A DNA stretch of 34,197 nucleotides from an uncultured bacterium (GTDB lineage Bacteria; Verrucomicrobiota; Lentisphaeria; Oligosphaerales; Oligosphaeraceae): contig CACYQT010000056.1 in assembly GCA_902776645.1 (NCBI GenBank), positions 1 to 34,197 of the forward strand, in the 5' to 3' direction. Below are positions 16,361-24,160 of the stretch, in pieces (positions within the stretch are counted from its first letter, which is position 1; every line of letters begins with the position of its first letter). The translations under genes were made by a program, and so were the position numbers. Under the pieces are notes generated by a model. That model made no database searches. It was given only the letters and a program-made list of their open reading frames with translations, and had not been told where the DNA came from.

Positions 16361-16386
16361 CACAATTCCTTCAAGGAGTCAATCAC

Positions 16387-18552
16387 ATGGACATGCAGAA
16401 AGACATGAAACTGAAGAAATCCTTTCAAAATCCGGACCGCCGTCATGCGATCTATCCGATCATCCATGGCGGTGTCGCGGCGAATCCGTCACGGGCGGAA
16501 CATATTGAACAGCTTGGCTTTGCGGGAATCGTCGGCAACGTCCCGTACGGCGAAGGGTATCCCGACGACGACGCGGAATGGCAGCGGACGTCGGACGGTT
16601 TCCACGAATTTCTGAAGCGCGGCATGCATGTCTGGATCTATGATGAAAAAGGCTATCCGTCCGGAACGGCCGGCGGCGCCGTGACGGACATGAATCCGGA
16701 TTTCATCGCGCAGGGATTGTACTGCTATGAATATTGGCGGACGCTTTCCGGACCAGGCCCGTATCGTGCGGATGTCCCTGGAGACAAACTATATAGGGCG
16801 ATGCTGCTGCCGTTGGACGGCGGCGAGGCGATCGACGTGACGGACACGCAGAACGAACACGGCACGCTGAAGATGCATATTCCGAAAGGCGAATACCATC
16901 TCTTCATGATGAGTTCGCGGCGGCTGTTCGACGGGACGCATGCGGCGGAAAGCTATTCGGAGCCACGCAATTACATCAGTCTTTCCGACAAGGCGGCGAC
17001 GGAGGCTTTCATCAGTGTGACGCATGAGAAATATGCGCAAAAACTACAGGATGAATTTGGAAAGGGCGTGTTGGCGTTTTTCACGGACGAACCGTCGCTG
17101 ATCGCGTGGAACATCCGCACGGCGGTCTATCCGATCGTCCCGTGGCATCGCGACTACCCTGCGCAGTTTGCGGCAAAATACGGCTATCCGATTGAATTGG
17201 CGGTGGTTGCGGTCGTGACGAAACGCGGCCCGCAGATGCTGAAACGGCGTTGCGACTTCTGGGAGTTCATCGGCGATTCCGTGGCGGCCAACTACTTCGG
17301 AACGATACAGGAATGGTGCCATGCGCACGGCATGAAGTCGTCCGGCCATTTTCTGGAGGAGGAACGGCTGCAGGCCCATGTCTATAACTACGGCAGCATG
17401 TACAAGTGCGGCAAACGAATGGACTGGCCGGGCATCGACCAGCTGGCCAGCGAGCCGTCGCAGCTGATGTATTCGGGCAGCATTCCGATCGCGCGGCTGC
17501 TGGCGTCGTTCGCGGATGTTTCGGGCGAGCAGGAGACGTTCACGGAATTCTCCGACCATTCGTCGCGGATGGCGAACCGCCAGATCGGCATCGAATGGGT
17601 CCGCGCGTCCGTCAACTGGCATTTCGCCATGGGAATCAACAACTTCACGAGCTATTACGGCTGGGAGAATTTCGATGAAAAGGACATTCCGCCGCTGAAC
17701 ACCTACACGGCGCGGCTCGGCGGACTGCTGCGGCGGGGGCGGCGCGATTCGCGCGTCGCCGTCCTGTATCCGGAGGCGGCGATGTGGGCGACCTACACGC
17801 CAAGCGTGACGGAACGCGCCATCGACCATTCGGAGGCGACGATGCGCGTCAACGACACCTTCGCGAAGGTATCGTGGGAGCTGCTGCATCGCCAGATCGA
17901 TTTCGACTACGTCGATGAAGACCTGCTGCGGGACGCGGAATTGGCGGACGGCCGCCTGTGCTACAAGGCGCGCCGCTACGAATGCGTCGTGCTGCCCGCC
18001 GCGCATATCATGTGCAGAAGCACGGTGGACAAACTCGTGAAGATGCTGGAAAACGGCGTCGGCGTGGTGGTGGTCGGCGATCTGCCGAAAATCGCCCGCG
18101 AAAGCGGTCTGGCGGAGGACTTTGCGTCGAAATTCGCGCCGTTCATCGGTGGTCCGAAACTGAACATCGTGCCGTTGACGTCCGGCTGGACGCTGCCGGG
18201 CATGGCGAAACTGACGGCGATGCCGCGTCCTGTCACGATCAAGCCGCACCGTCTCGACTGCGTGCTGACTGGAGCGGAAGGCTCCGGATCCATCATCGAC
18301 GGCGAGATCATTTCCGCGAGCATGCTCTCCCATGTGCGCATTCTGGAGGATGGTTCGCGGATCGTCTTCCTGACGAACATGGGCGGAAAGACCTACGACG
18401 GAGAGCTTTGCGTTAACGGTGGAAAGAGCGCGCAAATCGCCGATCCGCTGACGGGCGACATCACGCCGCTGGAGACCACTGTGGACGGCGATGTCCTGAA
18501 AATGAACATCCGCCTGAAACCGTATGCGGCGTTTGCGTATATTGTTTCTTGA
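16387..18552 (+). CDS. GH106-like glycoside hydrolase
   Basis: A 721-residue cytoplasmic protein without a signal peptide. The segment MHVWIYDEKGYPSGTAGG (about 80-97) is characteristic of alpha-L-rhamnosidase-like GH106 proteins and relatives. It is followed by FFTDEPSL with Glu235 as a candidate catalytic residue, SSGHFLEEE, and a C-terminal half with MGINNFTSYYGWENF and VAVLYPEAAMW. A rhamnoside or a related glycan linkage is the most likely substrate by family. ATG 16387 is chosen over upstream in-frame ATGs because AAGGAG stands eight bases before it and because an upstream start would overlap the divergent BNR_4 gene. The shared upstream region suggests joint induction with that gene. 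Confidence 0.65.
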   Translation: MDMQKDMKLKKSFQNPDRRHAIYPIIHGGVAANPSRAEHIEQLGFAGIVGNVPYGEGYPDDDAEWQRTSDGFHEFLKRGMHVWIYDEKGYPSGTAGGAVTDMNPDFIAQGLYCYEYWRTLSGPGPYRADVPGDKLYRAMLLPLDGGEAIDVTDTQNEHGTLKMHIPKGEYHLFMMSSRRLFDGTHAAESYSEPRNYISLSDKAATEAFISVTHEKYAQKLQDEFGKGVLAFFTDEPSLIAWNIRTAVYPIVPWHRDYPAQFAAKYGYPIELAVVAVVTKRGPQMLKRRCDFWEFIGDSVAANYFGTIQEWCHAHGMKSSGHFLEEERLQAHVYNYGSMYKCGKRMDWPGIDQLASEPSQLMYSGSIPIARLLASFADVSGEQETFTEFSDHSSRMANRQIGIEWVRASVNWHFAMGINNFTSYYGWENFDEKDIPPLNTYTARLGGLLRRGRRDSRVAVLYPEAAMWATYTPSVTERAIDHSEATMRVNDTFAKVSWELLHRQIDFDYVDEDLLRDAELADGRLCYKARRYECVVLPAAHIMCRSTVDKLVKMLENGVGVVVVGDLPKIARESGLAEDFASKFAPFIGGPKLNIVPLTSGWTLPGMAKLTAMPRPVTIKPHRLDCVLTGAEGSGSIIDGEIISASMLSHVRILEDGSRIVFLTNMGGKTYDGELCVNGGKSAQIADPLTGDITPLETTVDGDVLKMNIRLKPYAAFAYIVS

Positions 18553-18652
18553 TGGGACAGCTGGGACAACTGGGACGGCTGGGGCATGGAACATGGAACA
18601 AATGTGTTGTTAATCTGTCTCAGAAGTCCTAGATGTCACAGTAGTCCCAGTA
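18551..18652. repeat. paired inverted nonamer arrays (TGGGAC / GTCCCA)
   Basis: After the GH106-like stop, four 9-nt units with TGGGAC cores (18551-18586) are followed 30 nt later by four 9-nt units whose cores are GTCCCA or variants (18617-18652). The two arms are complementary in register, so RNA from either strand could fold into a long imperfect hairpin. Confidence 0.7.
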
Positions 18653-18757
18653 AAAAACACTTCAACATAATAGGAAAACACAGAAAAACGTGTAAAGTAA
18701 ATAGGTGTGAAATATCAGACGAAGAGTTTTAGAATCTCATACAAGGAGCAGATGAAA

Positions 18758-19285
18758 ATGAAGCATTTGAACAAATGGTTGGCCTTCATCGTCATGAGCT
18801 TGCTGATGGCGACGCCGTGGGCGACGTTGTACGCCCAGCAGCTGGATGTCGGCGTGCAGAAACGCAGCGGCGTCCAGCATACCGTCAACGCGAAATCCGG
18901 AACGACGACGACGGTGCAGAAAACAACGACGGCGCAGAAGCCGACGACGGAGCAGAAGCCGGCGGCCGTCAATCCGAAAATCCTTCAACTTCCGCCGAAG
19001 GATTTCGTGCCGAAAGTCCGTTGGCATTACAGCAATCTGGAACGCCATTGGGAGAAGCACAAGGCGGAGTTCCCCGAATTCAAGACATCGAAGGAATATG
19101 GCGACGCCGCGTTGTATTTCTTCAGCAAGCCGCCGTTGGGCACGATGAAAAAAGTCGATCGTGAGACCGGCGACATAAAATACTACCATCAGACGAGCAA
19201 TACGTTCGGCGTCACGACGTCGCAGGGCATTCCGAAGACAATGTTCAGGCCGAATGCGGGCATCAACTACTGGAGGAGGCAATAA
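18758..19285 (+). CDS. exported RNase-toxin-like protein (BECR-fold type)
   Basis: A 175-residue protein with a Sec signal peptide (about 1-27, ending LYAQ), a Thr/Lys/Gln-rich linker (about 45-70) and a C-terminal domain from about residue 86. That domain contains RHWEKHKAEFPEF, SKEYGDAALYFF, GDIKYYHQTSNTFGVTT and IPKTMFRPNAGINYWRRQ. The pattern HF-x-KH-x-EF ... eY ... GD..fY...tN.F.V...G.i.T.F.P..G..YW matches C-terminal toxin domains of the barnase/EndoU/colicin E5-D/RelE-like ribonuclease group. The start at 18758 is nine bases after AAGGAG; an ATG two codons earlier is too close. The next gene starts three bases after its stop. Here the domain is alone and Sec-exported, not fused to a large delivery protein. 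RNase activity is inferred. Confidence 0.65.
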   Translation: MKHLNKWLAFIVMSLLMATPWATLYAQQLDVGVQKRSGVQHTVNAKSGTTTTVQKTTTAQKPTTEQKPAAVNPKILQLPPKDFVPKVRWHYSNLERHWEKHKAEFPEFKTSKEYGDAALYFFSKPPLGTMKKVDRETGDIKYYHQTSNTFGVTTSQGIPKTMFRPNAGINYWRRQ

Positions 19286-19287
19286 CC

Positions 19288-19491
19288 ATGGCGAGAACGG
19301 TTAAATTCGCATGCCCGTGCTGCGGGCGGAAACGCATCGAGAAGCTTGGCGACTATGAAATCTGCGATGTCTGCGGATGGGAAGACGATCCGACGCAGTC
19401 GAAGGATCCGGATTTCGCCGGCGGCGCCAATGAGATGAGCCTGAAAGAGGCTCGCGCCGCATGGCGCAAGACCAAGAAGCAAAAAGCCTGA
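19288..19491 (+). CDS. CPCC-family cysteine-rich zinc-ribbon protein, probable immunity partner
   Basis: A 67-residue cytoplasmic protein. Cys9, Cys11 and Cys12 (CPCC) and Cys26 and Cys29 (CDVC) probably bind zinc. The following WEDDP and GGANEMSLKEAR segments are the hallmark of the CPCC family. It begins two bases after the toxin-like gene's stop, and a strong GGAGGAGG lies inside that gene's last codons eight bases before ATG, so it is translated from the same message, possibly at a higher level. Small genes placed directly after toxin genes commonly encode immunity proteins or antitoxins. That role is inferred from position; the family itself only predicts a metal-binding fold. The stop codon sits in the loop of a terminator hairpin. 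Confidence 0.8.
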   Translation: MARTVKFACPCCGRKRIEKLGDYEICDVCGWEDDPTQSKDPDFAGGANEMSLKEARAAWRKTKKQKA

Positions 19492-19501
19492 GGCTTTTTG
19501 C
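19479..19501 (+). terminator. terminator hairpin overlapping the CPCC stop codon
   Basis: GCAAAAAGCC (19479-19488) and GGCTTTTTGC (19492-19501) pair perfectly around TGA, which is the stop codon of the CPCC gene. The right arm carries five T. This probably ends the toxin/CPCC transcript. Confidence 0.6.
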
Positions 19502-19796
19502 TAGTGGTTAGTGAAACCACGAATGGACACGAAAGGACACGAATTTTTATAAACCACAGAATACACAGATTACACTGAATGCCTCGCCGCCGGGCCGACA
19601 ATCACCTGAAGATTTTGTTGGTTCATAATGGAATCTGAAAACTGAAAAATCAACGGCTCCGGCGGCTCGGCGGTTGTCATCCGCTGCGCGGGGCAGGATT
19701 TAGTGGCTAGTGGCTAGTGGTTAGCCACATTCCAGAAAATCCAGAAAATCCAGCCATCAGCGCAAACAGCCTCCCGGCGTCGGGAGGCTGTTTTTT
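19492..19796. other. 305-bp gene-free region with short repeats
   Basis: No coding region is supported. It contains short AGTGG-, GGACACGAA- and ACACAGATT-like repeats (19501-19580), a GC-rich stretch without clear structure (19580-19695), three TAGTGGY heptamers (19701-19721) forming GTGGCT/AGCCAC arms, and two CCAGAAAAT nonamers (19732-19749). It ends with a terminator. It separates the toxin/CPCC pair from the convergent TPR gene. Confidence 0.7.
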
Positions 19797-19798
19797 TT
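19764..19798 (+). terminator. strong terminator between convergent genes
   Basis: A perfect 13-bp stem (19764-19776 with 19781-19793) with a GCGT loop runs into eight T on the plus strand. It is adjacent to the TPR gene stop on the minus strand, where the tail has only three T. It therefore serves rightward transcription best. Confidence 0.85.
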
Positions 19799-22457
19799 AT
19801 TTGCCGAAGGCGTACGCCTTGCGGATTTCCTCCGCGCGGAGGAGGGCCTCCTTGGAGGCGGGCAGTTCCGCGTCGGCGAGATCCTGATAGAGGCGCATGG
19901 CTTGGCGGAGGTTTTCCTTGCCGCCAAGCCGTTCAAGCAGTTGCGCGGCCGCGAGGGCGCTCTTCGTGTAGTAGAACCAGCTGTGGACGACGCTGCTCAT
20001 CTGGGCGGCCTGGTAGGCGTAACAGAGCTTGCGGTACGCTTCCAACGCGGCTTCGTTGTCGCCCTGCCGTTCATGGCAGACGGCGAGACGGTACTGCGCC
20101 ATGTCCTTCAGATCGACGCTCGCCGTCGATTTGCTGTCCACGATTCTCTGGAAGCACTGCTCGGCCTTTTTGAGCATTTCGAGATCCTTTACTTTCGTCG
20201 TGTCCGATTCCGCCAGAACGAGGCACATTTCGCCTTGACGGCCGAGCGCCGCGTAGCTGAGGTCGCCGTCGCCGGCCTGCGTCATGACTTCCGTGAAGGA
20301 CTGCCGCGCCTTTTCATAGTCTTTCAGCATGGCGAGAACGTCGCCTTTGAGCATGAGCGCCTTCGCCTGGAAGAGCGTCTCCGATTCCGAAAGCTTGCGG
20401 TCTTTGTTCAAAGAAGTGGCCATTTCAAGCGACTGGAGGATGTCGAGGGCGGATTGCGGCAGATTCTGCTTGTATGCGCAGAAAGCGGCTTCGTAGAGCG
20501 CCATCGTGTTGAGCTTGGAGCTCGGCTGCGTGTTGTGGAGGCGAAGATAGAGCTGCTGCGCCTTCGACCAGTCGGACATGCCGACGTAGAGATCCGCCGT
20601 GATGATATACAGGTCCGGAGCGAGCGGATGCTGCGGATACTGCTTGAAGAAGAGCTCCGCGTCTTTGATCGCGTCCATGTTGTTGGCCTGGCTGAGCTTG
20701 ATGAGCACGCGCTGGTAGAGGGCCTGCGGAATGTGGGCGGATTCCGGATATCGTTCAATCAGAATGTCTAACATATCTTGCGCGAGCTTGAAGTCCTGCG
20801 CCTTGTTGGCGGCCTGGTAGGCTTCGAGAAGGGCCTGCGCGGCCTGGTCGGGATCGGGCATGTTTTCGGCGATCTCCTTCAGATAGGCGGCGGCTTTCCG
20901 CGCGTCCTCCTGGCTGCCCGCGCCCATGCGGAGGGCGGCGCCGTGCTGCAGTTTGGCGTAGGGGGCGAGTTTGTGCGTGGGGAAATCGACCGTGAACTGG
21001 CGGAACGTCACGGCGGCGAGTTCGTAGTTCTTGCGTTTCAGCTGGGCGTTGCCCTGACGGATGCGGGCCTCCGGAGCGAGCGTGCTTTCGGGATATTTGT
21101 CCGCGATGTCGTTGTAGAGCTTGATGGCGTATTCCGTTTCGGAAATCTTCTCCGCCAGTTCGGCGGCGTTGAAGAGGGCCTGCGATTTCGACTGCTGGCT
21201 GGACGCGATATCCTCCGCGTGGGTGTATGTCTCAATGGCGCCTTTCCACTGTCCGTCCGAGACGAGGCATTTGGCGCGCTCGAAGGCGGCCTGCGTCCTA
21301 AATTCAGAGTCAAGCTCCTTGTTTCCCGATATTTGCGAAAACAGTTCGGCGGCCGTGCGGAAGGAGTTGTTGGACTGGTACAATTGCGCGAGACGGAAGA
21401 CGACTTCGTTCAGCTGCGGGTAGTCGGGATGCTCTTTGCGGATGAGTTCGAGTGAATCCTGTGCCTGGCTGCTCTTGTTGAGTTCAATCTGCGTCTTCGC
21501 GAGCAGGAGGCAGGAGGCGATTTTCTCCTTGTCGCTGGTGGCCGTCTGCATGGCCAGCGGGAGGATGGCCTCCGCGTAGGCGTAGCTTTTCTTCGCGTAG
21601 AGGGCGTCCGCAAGCGTCCAGATGACTTTCCACCATTCTTCGCTGGCGGTCTCCGGGCATTGGGCGGAGATGGTCTTGAAGACTTTGACGGCGTCATCGG
21701 TGCGTTGCTGGCTGGCAAGGCAGAGCGTCTTCATAAGATTAAGCGCAAGAAGGTCTTCCGGCTTACCGGACGGCTCGATTTTGGCGAGAACGGCTTCGGC
21801 GGCCTGCGGATTGCCGGTCAGCAGATGGACGTTGACGAGGCGTCGTTGTATCTCGAAGTTCTGCGTGTTCATGGACGGCAGCTGCATGAAGTTGAGCAGC
21901 AGCGATTTGATGGACTGCCAGTCATGAAGCTGCGCATAGGCGTCCGCGCAGAGGATGGTCGCCTTTTCGATATAGGCGGGATCCGCGTTCTTTCTCGTCA
22001 GCGGAAGCGCTTTTTTGAGGCAGTCTTCATAGCGTTTCTGCATGAAGCATGTCTGCCCCCACACGTAGGCGAGCTTGGCCTTGATCTGCGAATCGGCGGC
22101 CTTCAGGCCGGGGGAGCGCTGTTCATGATCTTTCAGAACATCTTCCGCTTCCTTCAGAAGATTCTGCCCGATAAGGGCTTCCGCAAGATAAGCGGACGCC
22201 TGCGCGAAGTCCGGCTCATGGAGGTCGACGCTCTTCCGGTAGTCTTTGAAGAAATCGGCGGCGATGTTGAAGATGCCGTCGCTCATGGCCTTGATGCCTT
22301 TCGTGAGATTCTGTTTGGCGACGTCCTCCTGCCCGGGCGCCTCTTCGAAACGGAAGATGGCGGCCTGTTCGCCGGGCTTCGGCTCGGTCTGCTGGGCGAC
22401 GAGCGGAACCGTCAGGCAAATGATTGGCAAAATGTTTTTGATGAATGATTTATGCAT
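19797..22457 (-). CDS. exported tetratricopeptide-repeat protein
   Basis: An 886-residue protein with a signal peptide (MHKSFIKNILPIICLTVPLVAQQ). Nearly all the rest is TPR-like helical pairs, for example AYLAEALIGQNLLKEAEDVL, AIKLYNDIADKYPESTLAPE (about 450-470), FRQFTVDFPTHKLAPYAKLQ, and ILIERYPESAHIPQALYQRV. The spacing and the Y-P-x-S/H pattern resemble YbgF/BamD-type periplasmic TPR proteins, but this one is much longer. A scaffold role in the periplasm or outer membrane is likely. It starts six bases after the stop of the FGGY kinase gene, so they are co-transcribed, which is not functionally obvious. No good ribosome site is seen, so translation may be coupled. Confidence 0.85.
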   Translation of the reverse strand: MHKSFIKNILPIICLTVPLVAQQTEPKPGEQAAIFRFEEAPGQEDVAKQNLTKGIKAMSDGIFNIAADFFKDYRKSVDLHEPDFAQASAYLAEALIGQNLLKEAEDVLKDHEQRSPGLKAADSQIKAKLAYVWGQTCFMQKRYEDCLKKALPLTRKNADPAYIEKATILCADAYAQLHDWQSIKSLLLNFMQLPSMNTQNFEIQRRLVNVHLLTGNPQAAEAVLAKIEPSGKPEDLLALNLMKTLCLASQQRTDDAVKVFKTISAQCPETASEEWWKVIWTLADALYAKKSYAYAEAILPLAMQTATSDKEKIASCLLLAKTQIELNKSSQAQDSLELIRKEHPDYPQLNEVVFRLAQLYQSNNSFRTAAELFSQISGNKELDSEFRTQAAFERAKCLVSDGQWKGAIETYTHAEDIASSQQSKSQALFNAAELAEKISETEYAIKLYNDIADKYPESTLAPEARIRQGNAQLKRKNYELAAVTFRQFTVDFPTHKLAPYAKLQHGAALRMGAGSQEDARKAAAYLKEIAENMPDPDQAAQALLEAYQAANKAQDFKLAQDMLDILIERYPESAHIPQALYQRVLIKLSQANNMDAIKDAELFFKQYPQHPLAPDLYIITADLYVGMSDWSKAQQLYLRLHNTQPSSKLNTMALYEAAFCAYKQNLPQSALDILQSLEMATSLNKDRKLSESETLFQAKALMLKGDVLAMLKDYEKARQSFTEVMTQAGDGDLSYAALGRQGEMCLVLAESDTTKVKDLEMLKKAEQCFQRIVDSKSTASVDLKDMAQYRLAVCHERQGDNEAALEAYRKLCYAYQAAQMSSVVHSWFYYTKSALAAAQLLERLGGKENLRQAMRLYQDLADAELPASKEALLRAEEIRKAYAFGK

Positions 22458-22463
22458 GATGTG

Positions 22464-23942
22464 TCAGAAAATCGGTTTCAAGGTTGGATAGAGCGTGAGA
22501 TAGCGTTGGTAGGTGACGTCCAAGGCGTCCTCCCATTCCGGAACTGGCATGACGGGATGCGGGTTCCGCAGGCTGGCGGTCGCGTCGAACGCCTGCTGCA
22601 TGGTATCATAGACGCCGACGCCGAGGCCCGCCGCAAGGCATGCGCCAAGGCTGCTGACGTCGTTGAAATCAAGCGAGACGACAGGGCATTTGAGCATGGA
22701 GGCTTTGATTTGGTTCCACAGATGATTCGTGCTGCCGCCGCCTGCCGCGACGATTTTGTCCGGTTTCGCGTTGGAAGTCTGCAGGAGGAGTTCGAGAATC
22801 TGCCGCCATGCGCAAGCGACGCCTTCGAGCACGGCGCGGCAGGCTTCCGCGCGGCCCGTATGGAGCGTCAAACCGAAGAAGACGCCCGTGGCTTTCGGAT
22901 CCCACACAGGCGTGCGTTCGCCGAGAAGATAGGGCAGGTAGAGCAGGCCGCGGGAGCCCGAAGGGGCGGAGGCGGCTTCATTCGTGAAATCGTCCACGGG
23001 GCATTTTAGGAAGGATTCGCAAAGCCATTTGACGGAGGCGCCTGCGGCGTTCATGGAGCCGATGGTGGCCCAGATGTCCTTCGGAAGATGGCGGACGTTG
23101 CAGAACAGCGGATTGCCGGACGGATGGTCTGCGCAGGCGAGCAGGCAGTCCGTGCTGCCGCCCGCGACGAAGACCTCCCCCGGCCGCGCGACGCCCGCCG
23201 CGAAGGCGGCGGAGACGGAATCGCCGTTGGACCAGACGACGGGCAGGCCGGCGGGAAGCCCCGTCAAGTCCGAAATGCTTTGCAATAAAGTGCCTGCGAC
23301 GGTGAGATTCTCATAGACGGGCGGCAGTCTGTCCGCTTCGATTCCCGCGGCGTCCAGAATGGTCTGAGACCATTCGTGTTCATGTCCTTTCGGGCAGAGG
23401 GCGGAGAGCGACGCATGGGCGGGATCCATGCCGAAGATGCCCGTCAGACGGCGGATGATGAACGTCGCAAGCGTCGCGTAGGTTTTCGTCTGGCGGTCCT
23501 GTTCAGGGCGGTTCTGTTTTAGCCAGAGGATGCCCGGAAGGATGCTAGTTCCTGAAACCAAGGCGTTTCCGGTAATGTCTTCAACACCGTGTTCGCCAAG
23601 GCGCTTCTTGAGTTCGGCGATTTGCGGCTGTTCGCGGCGGTCGCTGTAGAGGATGGCGTTCTGCTGCGGATTGTCGTTCGCATCCAGCGGGACAAGCGTC
23701 GGGAAGACGATGCTGATGGACATGCCCTTCAGGGCGGCCGCGGCTTTCGGATGTTTCGCGGCGATTTCCGTCATGACGGAGATGATGGCCTGCCAGAGCT
23801 CCTCCGCGTTGATTTCCGCACGTTCGTCATCCGGATAGAGGTAGTTCAACGGATGGCGGGCGGACGCGATGATTTCGCCAGTCTGGGAGTCCAGAATGGT
23901 TGTTTTGCAGGAGGATGTTCCGATGTCGAGGCCGAGCAGCAT
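22464..23942 (-). CDS. FGGY-family carbohydrate kinase (xylulokinase-like)
   Basis: A 492-residue cytoplasmic kinase that phosphorylates a ketose or related polyol with ATP. The N-terminal phosphate loop GLDIGTSSCKT (residues 4-14), the mid-protein WSNGDSVSAAFAAGVARPGE, and the C-terminal GGGSTNHLWNQIKA with SSLGACLAAGLG match xylulokinase-like members in length and order. Xylulose is the default guess; other FGGY substrates (ribulose, rhamnulose, fuculose) are possible. AGGTGA before ATG 23942 is the ribosome site. It has its own promoter with an overlapping palindrome. The dehydratase and GH50-like genes lie upstream in the same direction, so a joint sugar/sugar-acid pathway is possible. 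Confidence 0.85.
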   Translation of the reverse strand: MLLGLDIGTSSCKTTILDSQTGEIIASARHPLNYLYPDDERAEINAEELWQAIISVMTEIAAKHPKAAAALKGMSISIVFPTLVPLDANDNPQQNAILYSDRREQPQIAELKKRLGEHGVEDITGNALVSGTSILPGILWLKQNRPEQDRQTKTYATLATFIIRRLTGIFGMDPAHASLSALCPKGHEHEWSQTILDAAGIEADRLPPVYENLTVAGTLLQSISDLTGLPAGLPVVWSNGDSVSAAFAAGVARPGEVFVAGGSTDCLLACADHPSGNPLFCNVRHLPKDIWATIGSMNAAGASVKWLCESFLKCPVDDFTNEAASAPSGSRGLLYLPYLLGERTPVWDPKATGVFFGLTLHTGRAEACRAVLEGVACAWRQILELLLQTSNAKPDKIVAAGGGSTNHLWNQIKASMLKCPVVSLDFNDVSSLGACLAAGLGVGVYDTMQQAFDATASLRNPHPVMPVPEWEDALDVTYQRYLTLYPTLKPIF

Positions 23943-23971
23943 GATTCACCTAGATAAAAATGAACAATTGT

Positions 23972-24010
23972 GTCTTTACCTAATATAATAAAGACGCGCA
24001 AAGTTGCCAA
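23972..24010 (-). promoter_or_regulatory. promoter with overlapping palindrome upstream of the FGGY kinase
   Basis: On the minus strand TTGGCA (24010-24005) and TATATT (23987-23982) are 17 nt apart, a good sigma-70 layout. GTCTTTA (23972-23978) and TAAAGAC (23989-23995) form an inverted repeat with a 10-nt spacer that covers the -10 element and predicted start. Repressor binding here would block transcription. Confidence 0.5.
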
Positions 24011-24050
24011 CCACGTCAGCATAAAAAGCTTCCGTCTTCCGCCGGAGTCA

Positions 24051-24125
24051 CTGGATATTCTGGATAGTCTGGATAGTCTGGAATCAAACTGTCTCCAGAG
24101 CTTCCAGATATACCAGAACTTCCAG
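24051..24125. repeat. paired inverted nonamer arrays (CTGG / CCAG)
   Basis: Four 9-nt units starting with CTGG (24051-24086) are followed by four CCAG cores, again exactly 9 nt apart (24095, 24104, 24113, 24122). The halves are complementary in register. The array lies between the dehydratase stop and the kinase promoter. Confidence 0.8.
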
Positions 24126-24160
24126 TCTCCAAGGGGCGTGTGTTCCCTTGAAAAATTGTA

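Noticed and set aside
5432..18552. Classical Bacteroides-type polysaccharide utilisation locus
   Set aside because: No SusC/SusD-like genes and no ECF sigma/anti-sigma or hybrid two-component system.
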